A DNA stretch of 51,284 nucleotides, from contig CAJXND010000010.1 of NCBI GenBank assembly GCA_913056385.1, positions 1-51,284 on the forward strand, written 5' to 3'. Shown here piece after piece: positions 36,482-46,918 of the stretch (position 1 is the first letter of the stretch; the number at the start of each line of letters is the position of its first letter). The notes beneath the pieces were generated by a model, which was not told the DNA's origin, did not search any database, and saw only the letters and a list, made by a program, of their open reading frames with translations. Source of the stretch: an uncultured Ectothiorhodospiraceae bacterium. Its GTDB lineage: Bacteria > Pseudomonadota > Gammaproteobacteria > Nitrococcales > Nitrococcaceae. The position numbers were made by a program, and so were the translations under genes.

Positions 36482-38260
36482 TCAGCGTTTCTTCTTGGGT
36501 ATGTAGAGATCCGTTAGTGTTCCGGCGGCGGCCTCGGCAGCCATGCCGACCGTCTCCGAGATCGTTGGATGCGGGTGAATCGTCAGGCCGATATCGTGCA
36601 TGTCCGCGCCCATTTCGATGGCCAGACCCGCCTCGGCGATCAGATCACCGGCGTTGGGTCCCACGATGCCGGCCCCGACAATGCGCTCGGTGCCCCTCTC
36701 GAAAATGAGCTTGGTAATGCCCTCGTCCCGGCCCAGGGATAGCGATCGGCCATTGGCGGCCCATGGGAAGCTGCCAACCTCCACATCGAGGCCCTCGGCC
36801 TTCGCCTGCTCCTGGGTCACACCCACCCAGGCCACTTCCGGATCGGTGTAGGCCACCGAAGGGATGACGCGGGCATCGAAGGCGCTTTTCTCGCCGGCAG
36901 CCACTTCAGCGGCGACCTTGCCCTCGTGGACGGCCTTGTGGGCCAGCATGGGCTGGCCGATCAGGTCGCCGATCGCGAAGATGTGCGGCACGCTGGAACG
37001 CATCTGCTCGTCGGCTGCGATGCAGCCGTTGTCGAGTAGCCGGACACCGGTGGCCTCAAGGTTGAGCAGGTCGGTATTGGGTCGCCGGCCGACCGACACC
37101 AGCACCCGGTCGAATCGGTCTTCCGCCGGCGCCTTGTCGCCCTCGAAGTGGACGGTGACCCCCGAATCGTCAGGCTCCAGAGCGCTCACGCGGGTTTTCA
37201 GGAAGATATTGGCATAGCGCTTGTCGATGATTTTCCGGAACGGTTTGACGATGTCCGGATCCGCGCCGGCCATGAGACGGTCGGCCAGTTCGACGACGGT
37301 AATCTCGCTGCCCAGCGCATGATAGACCGAGGCCATCTCCAGCCCGATGATGCCGCCACCCACCACCAGCATGCGCTTCGGCACCTCCTCGAGCTTGAGG
37401 GCGTCGGTGGAGTCCATCACCCGCGGGTGATCGAGGTCGAACCCCGGTGGTGCAATCGGCCGGGACCCGGCGGCAATGATGACGTGGCGGAAGCTGATCG
37501 GACGCTCGCCGTCGGTGGTCTCTACCTTGACGTGATGATCGTCGACGAACTGCGCCGGACCGGTGACCACCTCGACCTTGCGCTGCTTGGCCAGTCCCTC
37601 CAGGCCGCCGGTGAGTTTGCCGACCACGCTGGATTTCCAGGCTTCGAGCTTTTTCAGGTCGATTCTGGGCTTGCCGAACTCGATACCGTTATCGGCGAAG
37701 AACTCGGCCTCATCGATGACCTTGGCGGCATGCAGAAGGGCCTTGGACGGGATGCAGCCGACGTTGAGACAGACGCCGCCAAGGCTGGGATAGCGCTCCA
37801 CCATGATGGTTTTCAGGCCCAGATCGGCGGCCCGGAAGGCAGCGCTGTAGCCACCGGGGCCTGCGCCAATGACCAGTACGTCGCAGTCGGCGTCTGCCGG
37901 CGCTTCCTGCCGGGTGGCAGCGGGCGCCGGCGCCGGCGCGGGTTCTGGCGCTTTGGCGTCACTGCCAGCCTCCGCGGTGTCTCCGTCGCCGGCTTCGGCG
38001 GTATCCGCTGATTCATCCCCGGCGGGAATCGCCATGGCGATGAGATCGCCCTCGGCGACCTTGTCTCCGACGCTCACCGACAGTGATTCGATCCGACCAT
38101 CGAAGGGGGCGGGAACCTCCATGGTGGCCTTGTCGCTCTCCAGGGTGATCAGCGAGCTTTCCGCCTCGACCGTATCCCCCGGGGAGACCAGCACCTCGAT
38201 GATCTCGACGGCATCGAAATCGCCGATATCCGGGACCCGGATTTCCTTGGCTTGTGACAT
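36482..38260 (-). CDS. lpdA: Dihydrolipoyl dehydrogenase (E3) with N-terminal lipoyl domain
   Basis: E3 of the pyruvate dehydrogenase complex reoxidises dihydrolipoamide with FAD and NAD. It has 592 residues. An N-terminal lipoyl domain (1-80) carries Lys44 in [12 protein letters not shown] Pro/Ala/Glu-rich linker (about 81-122) follows, then a full E3 of about 470 residues. FAD motif GAGPGG lies near 132-137, the redox pair Cys164 and Cys169 is in GGVCLNVGCIPSK, and the C-terminal base is in HPHPTISE. E3 with a fused lipoyl domain occurs in some bacteria but not in E. coli. Confidence 0.96.
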   Translation of the reverse strand: MSQAKEIRVPDIGDFDAVEIIEVLVSPGDTVEAESSLITLESDKATMEVPAPFDGRIESLSVSVGDKVAEGDLIAMAIPAGDESADTAEAGDGDTAEAGSDAKAPEPAPAPAPAATRQEAPADADCDVLVIGAGPGGYSAAFRAADLGLKTIMVERYPSLGGVCLNVGCIPSKALLHAAKVIDEAEFFADNGIEFGKPRIDLKKLEAWKSSVVGKLTGGLEGLAKQRKVEVVTGPAQFVDDHHVKVETTDGERPISFRHVIIAAGSRPIAPPGFDLDHPRVMDSTDALKLEEVPKRMLVVGGGIIGLEMASVYHALGSEITVVELADRLMAGADPDIVKPFRKIIDKRYANIFLKTRVSALEPDDSGVTVHFEGDKAPAEDRFDRVLVSVGRRPNTDLLNLEATGVRLLDNGCIAADEQMRSSVPHIFAIGDLIGQPMLAHKAVHEGKVAAEVAAGEKSAFDARVIPSVAYTDPEVAWVGVTQEQAKAEGLDVEVGSFPWAANGRSLSLGRDEGITKLIFERGTERIVGAGIVGPNAGDLIAEAGLAIEMGADMHDIGLTIHPHPTISETVGMAAEAAAGTLTDLYIPKKKR

Positions 38261-38280
38261 GAATCGCGGTCCTTTGAGCG

Positions 38281-39642
38281 TTAGAGGATGAGCCGGCGCA
38301 GGTCGCCGAGCACGCCGGCCAGATAGCTGGTGAAGCGGGCTGCAGACGCACCGTCGATTACCCGATGGTCGTAGGAAAGACTCAGGGGCAGCGTCAGTCG
38401 CGGCGTGAATTCATGACCATTCCAGACCGGTTTCATGTCCGACCTGGAGACGCCGAGAATGGCCACCTCCGGGGCATTGACGATGGGCGTGAAAGCCGTC
38501 CCGCCGATGCCACCCAGGCTCGAGATGCTGAATGTGCCGCCCTGCATGTCCGCTGGCCCCAGCTTCCCGTCGCGGGCCTTGCCGGACAGCTCGGCCATAT
38601 CGCCCGCGATGTCGTAGATTCCCTTGCGGTCGGCATCCCGGATCACCGGGACCACCAGCCCCTGGGGGGTGTCCACGGCAACACCGATGTTGATGTAGTG
38701 CTTGCGGATCAGGGCCGCCCCGTCACCCCGCAGTGAGCTGTTGAAGTCCGGGAACTCCGCCAGCGCCCGTGCCGATGCCTTGACCAGGAATGCCAGCGGC
38801 GTGAGTTTGACACCGGCTTTCTCCGCCGCTGCCTTCTCGGCCTTGCGGAAGGCCTCGAGCTCGGTGATGTCCGCCTCGTCGAACTGGGTGACGTGGGGCA
38901 CGTTCAGCCAGCTGCGATGCAGATGCGGGCCGGAGAGCTTCTTGATACGGGGCAGATCGACTTCCTCGACCTCGCCGAACTTGCTGAAGTCGATCTCGGG
39001 AATCGGCGGGATGCCGGCTCCTCCGGTGCCAGCAGGCGCTCCCGCCGGGGCGGTAGCGGCCCCACCCTCCATGACGGATTTGACGAATGCCTGGACATCC
39101 TCGCGGGTGATGCGCCCCTTGGCACCGCTTCCGGATACCTGGTCCAGCGGGACACCCAGCTCGCGGGCGAAGCGCCGTACCGACGGTCCGGCATGGGCCA
39201 GCCGCTGCGTTTCCGCGTCCAGGGGCTTGTCCGCCGCGGTGGCCGCCGGCTGTTCCGGGCTTGCCGTCGGTGCCGGCGCCTCCGGTTCGGCGGCGACCGG
39301 TGCCGCGCGCTCCTCCGGGGCGCCGACAGTCGATTCAGTCCCGGTGTCCGCCGCCGATTCGCTGTCGCCGGCACTCTCGGGGGCTTCGTTACCGGTGCCG
39401 TCCGTCACCTCGACCCGCGCCACGGGCGTCCCTTCAGCGACCTTGTCACCCACCCCGATGAGCATTTCCTTCACCGTGCCGTCGACGGGTGAGGGAACCT
39501 CCATGGTGGCCTTGTCGCTCTCCAGCGTAATGAGCGAGTCTTCGGCCGACACGCTGTCGCCCGGTCCGACCAGCACTTCGATGACATCCACGGCATCGAA
39601 ATCGCCGATGTCGGGAACCGTGATTTCCTTGACCTCTGCCAC
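38281..39642 (-). CDS. aceF: Pyruvate dehydrogenase E2, dihydrolipoyl acetyltransferase
   Basis: E2 is the structural core of pyruvate dehydrogenase and transfers the acetyl group to CoA. It has 453 residues. A single lipoyl domain (1-75, Lys44) is followed by an Ala/Pro/Glu-rich linker and a peripheral-subunit binding domain ([20 protein letters not shown]). The CoA acetyltransferase domain has the catalytic [16 protein letters not shown] near the C-terminus. E. coli AceF has three lipoyl domains, so this is a one-domain form; the second lipoyl domain of the complex is on lpdA. It lies 29 bp after aceE. Confidence 0.97.
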   Translation of the reverse strand: MAEVKEITVPDIGDFDAVDVIEVLVGPGDSVSAEDSLITLESDKATMEVPSPVDGTVKEMLIGVGDKVAEGTPVARVEVTDGTGNEAPESAGDSESAADTGTESTVGAPEERAAPVAAEPEAPAPTASPEQPAATAADKPLDAETQRLAHAGPSVRRFARELGVPLDQVSGSGAKGRITREDVQAFVKSVMEGGAATAPAGAPAGTGGAGIPPIPEIDFSKFGEVEEVDLPRIKKLSGPHLHRSWLNVPHVTQFDEADITELEAFRKAEKAAAEKAGVKLTPLAFLVKASARALAEFPDFNSSLRGDGAALIRKHYINIGVAVDTPQGLVVPVIRDADRKGIYDIAGDMAELSGKARDGKLGPADMQGGTFSISSLGGIGGTAFTPIVNAPEVAILGVSRSDMKPVWNGHEFTPRLTLPLSLSYDHRVIDGASAARFTSYLAGVLGDLRRLIL

Positions 39643-39671
39643 GCAATTTCCTCCTGCGCCCTGAGCGGTCC

Positions 39672-42353
39672 CTAAACCGTGGTCGGGTTAGGGGCTTCGG
39701 TGTCGATGTTGTACTTGGCGATCGCCTTGCTTACCTGCTCGGTCTTGATCGTGCCTTCGTCGGCCAGCGCCTTCAGTGCTGCCACGGTGACGTAGTAGCG
39801 ATCCACCTCGAAGAAGCGACGCAGGTTCTCGCGGGTGTCGGAGCGCCCGTAGCCATCGGTGCCGAGCACCCCATAGTGCCGGTCGAGGTAGGGACGGATC
39901 TGGTCGGCATAGGAGCGCATGTAGTCCGTCGAGGCAACGGCCGGTCCGTGATAGTCGGCGAGACACTGCTGTACATAGGGCGTCCGCGGCTCTTCCTCGG
40001 GGTGGAGGAGGTTCCAGCGCTCGCAGTCGATGCCGTCCCGGCGCAGCTCGGTGAACGACGGGCAGCTCCAGATGTCGCTGTCGATCCCCCAGTCTTCCTT
40101 GAGCAGATCGGCGGCGGCAATGACCTCCATGAGGATGGTGCCCGAGCCCATGAGCTGGACGCGCTTCTTGCCGCGGCCGCCCTTGCGAAGCAGGTACATG
40201 CCGCGACGGATGCCTTCCTCGGCGCCCTCCGGCATGGCCGGCTGATGGTAGTTCTCGTTCATCATGGTGATGTAGTAGAAGACCGATTCCTGGTCCTCGT
40301 ACATCCGCTTCATGCCGTCCTGAATGATCACTGCCATCTCGTAGGCGAAGGTCGGATCGTAGGAGCGGCAGTTGGGCACGGCGGCCGTCATCAGGTGACT
40401 GTGACCATCCTCGTGCTGGAGGCCCTCGCCGTTCAGCGTGGTCCGTCCGGCGGTGCCGCCCATCAGGAAGCCCTTGGCCTGCATGTCGCCGGCGGCCCAC
40501 CACAGATCGCCCACGCGCTGGTAGCCGAACATCGAGTAGTAGGCATAGAAGGGGATCATCTCGACGCCGTGGTTGGCATAGGCCGTGGCCGCGGCGATCC
40601 AGCTCGACATGGCGCCGGCTTCGTTGATGCCTTCCTGGAGGATCTGGCCTTTCTTGTCCTCCCGGTAATACATCAGCTGGTCGGCGTCCTGCGGCTCGTA
40701 GAGCTGGCCCTTGGGCGAGTAGATCCCTACCTGACGGAACAGCCCCTCCATGCCGAAGGTCCGGGCCTCGTCGGGAACGATGGGCACCAGGCGGGACGCC
40801 AGGCTCTTGTCGCGGGCGATGATGGACAGCGCCCGGACGAAGGCCATGGTGGTGGACATCTCGCGGTCGCCGCTGTCCTTGAGCAGGACATCGAACGCCG
40901 AGAGCTCGGGAACCTTCAGCGGTTCGGCCGTTATCCGGCGCTCCGGCAGATAGCCACCCAGCTCCCCGCGGCGCTCGCGCAGGTACTTGATCTCCGGCGA
41001 GTCATCGGCCGGCTTGTAGAACGGCGCGTCCGCCACCTGCTCGTCCGGCACCGGAATATGGAAGCGATCGCGGAAGTCCTTGAGGGCGTTCTCCGCCATC
41101 TTTTTCTGCTGATGGGTGATGTTCTGGCCTTCGCCGGCCTCGCCCATGCCATAACCCTTGACCGTCTTGGCGAGGATGACGGTGGGCTGGCCTTCGTGCT
41201 CGGTGGCGACGCGGTAGGCGTTGAACACCTTGGCGGCGTCATGCCCGCCACGCTTGAGGCCCCAGATATCCTCGTCGGACATGTTGGCGACCATGGCCTT
41301 GAGCTCCGGGTATTTGCCGAAGAAATGCTCCCGGGTATAGGCACCGCCCTTGGCCTTGAAATTCTGGTACTCGCCGTCGACGGCCTCTTCCATACGCTGC
41401 CGGAGCAGGCCCTGATGGTCCCTGGCGAGCAGATTGTCCCAGGCGGCACCCCAGATCACCTTGAGGACGTTCCAGCCGGCGCCACGGAACTCGCCCTCGA
41501 GTTCCTGGATGATCTTGCCGTTGCCCCGCACCGGCCCGTCCAGGCGCTGAAGGTTGCAGTTGACGACAAAGATGAGGTTGTCGAGGCCTTCCCGGGCCGC
41601 CACACCGATGGCGCCCAGGCTCTCGGGCTCGTCCATTTCGCCGTCGCCGCAGAACACCCAGACCTTGCGGTTGGCCGTATCGGCGATGCCACGATTGTGC
41701 AGGTACTTGAGGAATCGCGCCTGGTAGACGCCCATGATCGGGCCAAGACCCATGGAGACCGTCGGCAGCTGCCAGAAATCCGGCATCAGCCAGGGGTGCG
41801 GATAGGATGAGAGCGGTTTGCCCTCCTTGGCGAGGTCGGCGCGGAAGTTGTTCAGGTCCTGCTCGGTCAGACGGCCCTCGAGGAAGGCTCGTGCATAGAT
41901 GCCGGGTGCCGAATGCCCCTGCATGAAGACCAGGTCGCCGCCATGATCCTCGCTCGGTGCCTGCCAGAAGTGGTTGAAACCGACTTCGTAGAGGGTCGCG
42001 GATGAGGCGAAGGAGGCAATGTGACCACCGATCCCGTCCCGGTCCCGGTTGGCCTGTACCACCATGGCCATGGCATTCCAGCGGATGATCGAGCGGATCC
42101 GCGACTCCAGTGCGCGGTCGCCGGGGAAGGGCTGTTCATGGTGCGCCGGGATCGTGTTCTGGTAGGCCGTAGTGGCCTTGAAGGGGAGCTGTCCACCGCT
42201 GCGGCGAGTCGCGTCCACCAGGCGTTCGAGCAGGAACTGTGCGCGCTCCGGACCCTCGTATTCGAGGACCGACTCGATGGCCTCGAGCCATTCCTGGGTT
42301 TCCTGTGGATCCGGGTCGCCGGGGCTCGGCATGGGCTTCATTCGTGCTGCCAT
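39672..42353 (-). CDS. aceE: Pyruvate dehydrogenase E1, homodimeric type
   Basis: This thiamine-diphosphate enzyme decarboxylates pyruvate and acetylates the lipoyl groups of AceF. It has 893 residues (E. coli 887). The ThDP motif is in [16 protein letters not shown], leading to [37 protein letters not shown] at the N-terminus and [19 protein letters not shown] near the C-terminus are typical. It heads the aceE-aceF-lpdA operon, with a 228-bp upstream region shared with no other promoter-proximal gene. No pdhR lies nearby. Confidence 0.98.
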   Translation of the reverse strand: MAARMKPMPSPGDPDPQETQEWLEAIESVLEYEGPERAQFLLERLVDATRRSGGQLPFKATTAYQNTIPAHHEQPFPGDRALESRIRSIIRWNAMAMVVQANRDRDGIGGHIASFASSATLYEVGFNHFWQAPSEDHGGDLVFMQGHSAPGIYARAFLEGRLTEQDLNNFRADLAKEGKPLSSYPHPWLMPDFWQLPTVSMGLGPIMGVYQARFLKYLHNRGIADTANRKVWVFCGDGEMDEPESLGAIGVAAREGLDNLIFVVNCNLQRLDGPVRGNGKIIQELEGEFRGAGWNVLKVIWGAAWDNLLARDHQGLLRQRMEEAVDGEYQNFKAKGGAYTREHFFGKYPELKAMVANMSDEDIWGLKRGGHDAAKVFNAYRVATEHEGQPTVILAKTVKGYGMGEAGEGQNITHQQKKMAENALKDFRDRFHIPVPDEQVADAPFYKPADDSPEIKYLRERRGELGGYLPERRITAEPLKVPELSAFDVLLKDSGDREMSTTMAFVRALSIIARDKSLASRLVPIVPDEARTFGMEGLFRQVGIYSPKGQLYEPQDADQLMYYREDKKGQILQEGINEAGAMSSWIAAATAYANHGVEMIPFYAYYSMFGYQRVGDLWWAAGDMQAKGFLMGGTAGRTTLNGEGLQHEDGHSHLMTAAVPNCRSYDPTFAYEMAVIIQDGMKRMYEDQESVFYYITMMNENYHQPAMPEGAEEGIRRGMYLLRKGGRGKKRVQLMGSGTILMEVIAAADLLKEDWGIDSDIWSCPSFTELRRDGIDCERWNLLHPEEEPRTPYVQQCLADYHGPAVASTDYMRSYADQIRPYLDRHYGVLGTDGYGRSDTRENLRRFFEVDRYYVTVAALKALADEGTIKTEQVSKAIAKYNIDTEAPNPTTV

Positions 42354-42581
42354 CGCTCACCTCTCCAGTCGTCGCTTTCTTCAGCCTAGCGGGAGCATCC
42401 TTCCCTGACCAGACCCTGGTGCAGCGTAGGTTATTGTTGCGCTGCGGAAAATCCCTTCCGTCGGGAGTTGTCACGCTACCCGACCCTCGCGGCCATGTCG
42501 CCCCATGATTTAAGAATCTCAGTCACATTGATATGAATTTTTCCGGTTCGGCGATGGCGGAATGCCGGGTCGGGCGGCGGA
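42354..42581 (-). promoter_or_regulatory. aceE upstream region
   Basis: These 228 bp separate aceE from the stop of hemF and hold no gene. An AT-rich patch near 42507-42545 stands out from the GC-rich background and may carry a promoter, although no clean -35/-10 pair was found. An inverted repeat lies at 42421-42445. I did not see a PdhR, CRP or FNR site. Confidence 0.5.
42421..42445. repeat. Inverted repeat upstream of aceE
   Basis: GCAGCG (42421-42426) and CGCTGC (42440-42445) flank a 13-bp AT-rich spacer. The centre is about 80 bp upstream of the aceE ATG. This shape fits a regulator operator, but short GC arms like these can arise by chance in this genome. Confidence 0.3.
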
Positions 42582-43505
<924 letters not shown>

Positions 43506-43508
43506 TCA

Positions 43509-43529
43509 GGGGTAGAACAATGCTACCCC
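43509..43529. promoter_or_regulatory. Operator-like dyad upstream of hemF
   Basis: GGGGTAG (43509-43515) and CTACCCC (43523-43529) are perfect 7-bp arms around a 7-bp AT-rich centre. The centre is 32 bp before the hemF ATG, the usual place for a promoter or first transcribed bases. It lies in the divergent hemF/moaE region. The cognate regulator is unknown; an RNA hairpin is the alternative. Confidence 0.4.
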
Positions 43530-43649
43530 GACCGGTGTCTGGACAGGCAGGGAGCGCCCCGGCATCTTGTGGGTTGAATCAGGAAAACCTGCCGATAGTC
43601 TGGAGCCTGTTGCCCTGGATGGCCAAACCGACCGCGGAGACGGATCGTG

Positions 43650-44084
43650 ATGACCGAACGTGTGGACAGCGTCGTTATTGATCTGGATGAGCTGCTTGCG
43701 CAGACCGACTCGCCGGATGCCGGCGCGCTGGTGGTTTTCGGCGGTACGGTTCGGCGTCACCACGATGGCAAGGCGGTCACGGCTATCGATTATTCGGCTT
43801 ATGAACCGCTCGCCGAGCGCTCGCTGGCCGAAGTCGAGGCGGAGGCCATGGCCCGGTTCGATATTCTCTCCTGCGCGATCCGGCATCGCACCGGCAAGCT
43901 CGAGGTGGGTGATCTGAGTGTGGTGGTCGTTGTCCGGGCGGTTCATCGTGCCGAGGCCTTCGAGGCCGGTCGCTTCGCCATCGACACCCTCAAGAAAACC
44001 GCCCCGGTATGGAAGCGGGAGGCCTACGCCGACGGAACGGAGGGGTACCTGCAGGGTGAGACGTTGCCCGGCGCAGGTGAATAA
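43650..44084 (+). CDS. moaE: Molybdopterin synthase catalytic subunit MoaE
   Basis: MoaE transfers sulfur from thiocarboxylated MoaD to precursor Z (cPMP) to form molybdopterin. It has 144 residues (E. coli 150) with the start ATG at 43650; a GTG 3 bp earlier is less likely. [56 protein letters not shown] and the active-site Lys stretch [11 protein letters not shown] are present. It starts 5 bp before moaA. The partner moaD, and moaC and moaB, are not in this window. Confidence 0.95.
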   Translation: MTERVDSVVIDLDELLAQTDSPDAGALVVFGGTVRRHHDGKAVTAIDYSAYEPLAERSLAEVEAEAMARFDILSCAIRHRTGKLEVGDLSVVVVVRAVHRAEAFEAGRFAIDTLKKTAPVWKREAYADGTEGYLQGETLPGAGE

Positions 44085-44089
44085 CCAAG

Positions 44090-45112
44090 ATGACCGCTAC
44101 AGTGACGGATCAGCTACAGCGGCCGCTGCGCGATCTGCGTATTTCCCTGACCGATCGCTGTAATTTCCGTTGCGGCTATTGCATGCCCCGGGCGCTGTTC
44201 GGCGCGGATCATGCATTCATGCCGCGTCGCGAACTGCTGACCTTCGAGGAAATCCAGCGACTGGCCCGAATTTTCACCCCCCTCGGTGTTCGCAAACTCC
44301 GTCTGACCGGCGGCGAACCGCTCATCCGGCGCGACCTGGACAGGCTGATCGGCATGCTGGGTGACGTGGAGGGGATCGAGGATATCAGCCTCACCACCAA
44401 TGCCTCGCTGCTCACCGCGGACAAGGCACGGGCACTGAAGGCGGCGGGGCTGAATCGGGTCACGATCAGCCTCGACGGCATAGACGACGCCACCTTCCGG
44501 GCCATGAACGATGTCGGTTTCCCGGTGGCCAGAGTGCTCCAAGGCATCGAGAATGCCGAGCAGGCCGGGCTGTCACCGATCAAGATCAATATGGTGGTGC
44601 AGCGCGGGGTCAATGATCACGACATCGTCCCCATGGCCGCACATTTTCGCGGCACACCCCATATCGTGCGATTCATCGAATTCATGGATGTCGGCAACAG
44701 CAATGGCTGGCGACTGGATCAGGTGCTGCCCTCGCGGGAGGTGCTGGCACGCATCGATGCCCACTGGCCACTCGAGCCGGTATCGCCGAATTACCGCGGG
44801 GAGGTCGCGGCCCGCTACCGCTACCGGGACGGTGCGGGGGAAGTGGGCCTGATCAGCTCCGTGAGTCAGCCATTCTGCGGCACCTGTACCCGGGTCAGGC
44901 TGTCTGCCGAGGGCAAACTCTTCACCTGTCTGTTTGCCGGTGCCGGCCATGACCTGCGTGAGCGCCTGCGCACCGGTGAGAGCGACGCGGCCATTCGCGA
45001 GGCACTGGTCGACATCTGGTCACGCCGCAGCGACCGCTATTCCGAACGGCGCACCCATGAGACCCGGCCCGTGGACACGCGCCGGATCGAGATGTCCTAC
45101 ATCGGAGGCTGA
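44090..45112 (+). CDS. moaA: GTP 3',8-cyclase MoaA
   Basis: This radical-SAM enzyme starts molybdenum-cofactor synthesis by rearranging GTP to 3',8-cyclo-GTP. It has 340 residues. The N-terminal [4Fe-4S] motif is Cys24, Cys28, Cys31 in [12 protein letters not shown]. The C-terminal cluster motif [20 protein letters not shown] has three Cys. The C-terminus ends in the essential Gly-Gly (SYIGG). It converges on moeA with 17 bp between the stop codons. Confidence 0.97.
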   Translation: MTATVTDQLQRPLRDLRISLTDRCNFRCGYCMPRALFGADHAFMPRRELLTFEEIQRLARIFTPLGVRKLRLTGGEPLIRRDLDRLIGMLGDVEGIEDISLTTNASLLTADKARALKAAGLNRVTISLDGIDDATFRAMNDVGFPVARVLQGIENAEQAGLSPIKINMVVQRGVNDHDIVPMAAHFRGTPHIVRFIEFMDVGNSNGWRLDQVLPSREVLARIDAHWPLEPVSPNYRGEVAARYRYRDGAGEVGLISSVSQPFCGTCTRVRLSAEGKLFTCLFAGAGHDLRERLRTGESDAAIREALVDIWSRRSDRYSERRTHETRPVDTRRIEMSYIGG

Positions 45113-45129
45113 GGGGGCGTCGCGCCGCT

Positions 45130-46359
45130 TCAGATCAGTGGGCTGGCGAATGGCTCGACGGTGACCCATTCACCGGCGGTTACGTCTCCGCTGTCCGCCG
45201 GCAAAACGATGAAGCAGTCCGCCGCGCTCATTGATCGGAGCATCCCGGACCCCTGCCGACCAACGCTCTCCACCGCCAGCGAACCGTCTTCCCCGACCAC
45301 GATCCTTCCCCGCTGGAAGTCCTGTCGTCCCGGCTTCTTGCTCAGGTTGCTGCGGCAGGGCAGCCGGAAACGTGCCCGCGGCCGGAGAGTCTCGCCGGCG
45401 AGCTGACGCAGGGCCGGTGCGACGACCTGGGTGAACGTCGCCATCACCGAGACCGGGTTGCCGGGCAGACCGAAGAACCAGGCATCGGCGTAACGACCGA
45501 AGGTGAGGGGGCGCCCGGGCTTCATGGCGAGACTCCAGAAATGCGCCTCGCCCTGTTCCCGCAGGATCTGGCCCACATAATCCGCTTCTCCCACGGAGAC
45601 ACCGCCGGAGGTGACCACCACATCCGCCTGTGCGGCGGCGTTTGCCAGGGCCTCGCGGACAGCGGTCGGCTCGTCGGGGACCACGCCCAGGTCCAGTCGA
45701 TCGACCTGCAGCCGCGTGAGCATGCCGTCGAGACTGTAGCGGTTGCTGTCATAGACGTCGCCTTCGCCGAGCACCTCGCCGATCCCGCGAAGCTCGTCTC
45801 CGGTGGAGAAAAAGGCCACGCGCAGCGGTCGGATGACGTCGACTTCCGCGCGGCCCAGCGAGGCCATCACCCCCAGGTCCGCCGGCGTGATCCGGCGGCC
45901 TGCGGGCAGGATGGTGTCGCCGGCCTGGAGGTCGTCCCCGGCGCGTCGGATGTTCTCGCCCTCGCCGGGCCATCGCCGCAGTGTGACGGTATCGCCCTCG
46001 GCGTCGGTCTGCTCCTGCATGACGACCGCCGTTGCACCGGGCGGGATCACGCCGCCGGTCATGATGCGGACGCATTCGCCGGCAGTGATTTCACCGGGAA
46101 AAGGCTGGCCGGCAAAGGCTGTCCCGACGCAGCGCAGGCTGCCCGCGCCCGCATCCTCACTGCGGACCGCGTAGCCGTCCATGGCGGAGTTGTCATGTGC
46201 CGGAACCGGCTGGTCGGCCACGATTTCCGTGGCCAGCACGTGACCCAGCGCCTCCCGGATGGCGACACGGCGGTGGCCGACGATTGGCGTCAGTGTCTTG
46301 CGCAGGTGGTCCAGTGCGTCGGCGACGGTGAGCGAGGTGGTTGCACAGGGATCAGTCAT
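45130..46359 (-). CDS. moeA: Molybdopterin molybdotransferase MoeA
   Basis: It inserts molybdate into adenylylated molybdopterin to give the cofactor. The ATG at 46359 gives 409 residues (E. coli 411). PVPAHDNSAMDGYAVR is the signature. RIMTGGVIPPGATAVVMQEQ, VVVTSGGVSVGEADYVGQIL and KPGRPLTFGRYADAWFFGLP follow. Its start overlaps the end of mobA by 8 bp. It is the last gene of the minus-strand run from dprA. Confidence 0.96.
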   Translation of the reverse strand: MTDPCATTSLTVADALDHLRKTLTPIVGHRRVAIREALGHVLATEIVADQPVPAHDNSAMDGYAVRSEDAGAGSLRCVGTAFAGQPFPGEITAGECVRIMTGGVIPPGATAVVMQEQTDAEGDTVTLRRWPGEGENIRRAGDDLQAGDTILPAGRRITPADLGVMASLGRAEVDVIRPLRVAFFSTGDELRGIGEVLGEGDVYDSNRYSLDGMLTRLQVDRLDLGVVPDEPTAVREALANAAAQADVVVTSGGVSVGEADYVGQILREQGEAHFWSLAMKPGRPLTFGRYADAWFFGLPGNPVSVMATFTQVVAPALRQLAGETLRPRARFRLPCRSNLSKKPGRQDFQRGRIVVGEDGSLAVESVGRQGSGMLRSMSAADCFIVLPADSGDVTAGEWVTVEPFASPLI

Positions 46360-46918
46360 GAAGCATTTCCGGCGAGTTGATGTTGATGAACATTTCCGGG
46401 TGGTCGGAGCAATCCGCCTGTCGCCAGTCCAGCGTCTGGATCCATTGGTCGACACGCCGCCCGCCCGTCTCGAGAAAATAGTCAAGGCTGTCACGGCAGC
46501 GCTGTCGAACGAGGGCATGGAGTGGTTGAAGCCGCCGGCCGTCGTGGGCCACCGCGATATCCGCCTCCCCCAGTACGCTCAACAGGCGCTCGACACAGTA
46601 TCCCTCAATGCCTGGCGTGTCGCAGGGAATGACCAGCAGGTGCGCCGTCGGGCACCAGGCCAGTCCAGCGGCAATTCCGGCGAGCGGGCCGGGATAGCCC
46701 GCGATCCGATCCTCGACCACCGGATGGCCCAGCCCTGCGTACGCGTCCGTATTCCGGTTGGCGTTGATTGCGATACGGTCCACCCGGGGCGCGATGGCAG
46801 CCAGCACATGCGCCACGAGGGCTCGGCCATCGAATTCCACCAGGCCCTTGTCGCGGTAGCCCATGCGAGACCCGCGTCCGCCGGCGAGGATGATTGCACT
46901 GACCGAGTGGTAGGCCAT
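46352..46918 (-). CDS. mobA: Molybdenum cofactor guanylyltransferase MobA
   Basis: It attaches GMP to the molybdenum cofactor to form the MGD used by DMSO-reductase-family enzymes. It has 188 residues (E. coli 194). The nucleotide-binding N-terminus is AIILAGGRGSRMGYRDKGLV, and VEDRIAGYPGPLAGIAAGL and HLLVIPCDTP follow. A MocA-like cytidylyltransferase was considered, but the DKGLV and GPLAGI motifs favour MobA. It overlaps the yqeC stop by one base (TGATG) and overlaps moeA. Confidence 0.93.
   Translation of the reverse strand: MAYHSVSAIILAGGRGSRMGYRDKGLVEFDGRALVAHVLAAIAPRVDRIAINANRNTDAYAGLGHPVVEDRIAGYPGPLAGIAAGLAWCPTAHLLVIPCDTPGIEGYCVERLLSVLGEADIAVAHDGRRLQPLHALVRQRCRDSLDYFLETGGRRVDQWIQTLDWRQADCSDHPEMFININSPEMLHD

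Noticed and set aside
39876-41810. 644-codon open frame on the plus strand across aceE
   Set aside because: It lies antisense to the conserved aceE coding sequence and its translation shows no family resemblance. Long antisense frames are common in GC-rich genes.
43530-43649. Molybdenum-cofactor riboswitch before moaE
   Set aside because: The position would suit one, but I could not match the conserved helices and loops by eye; a covariance-model search would decide.
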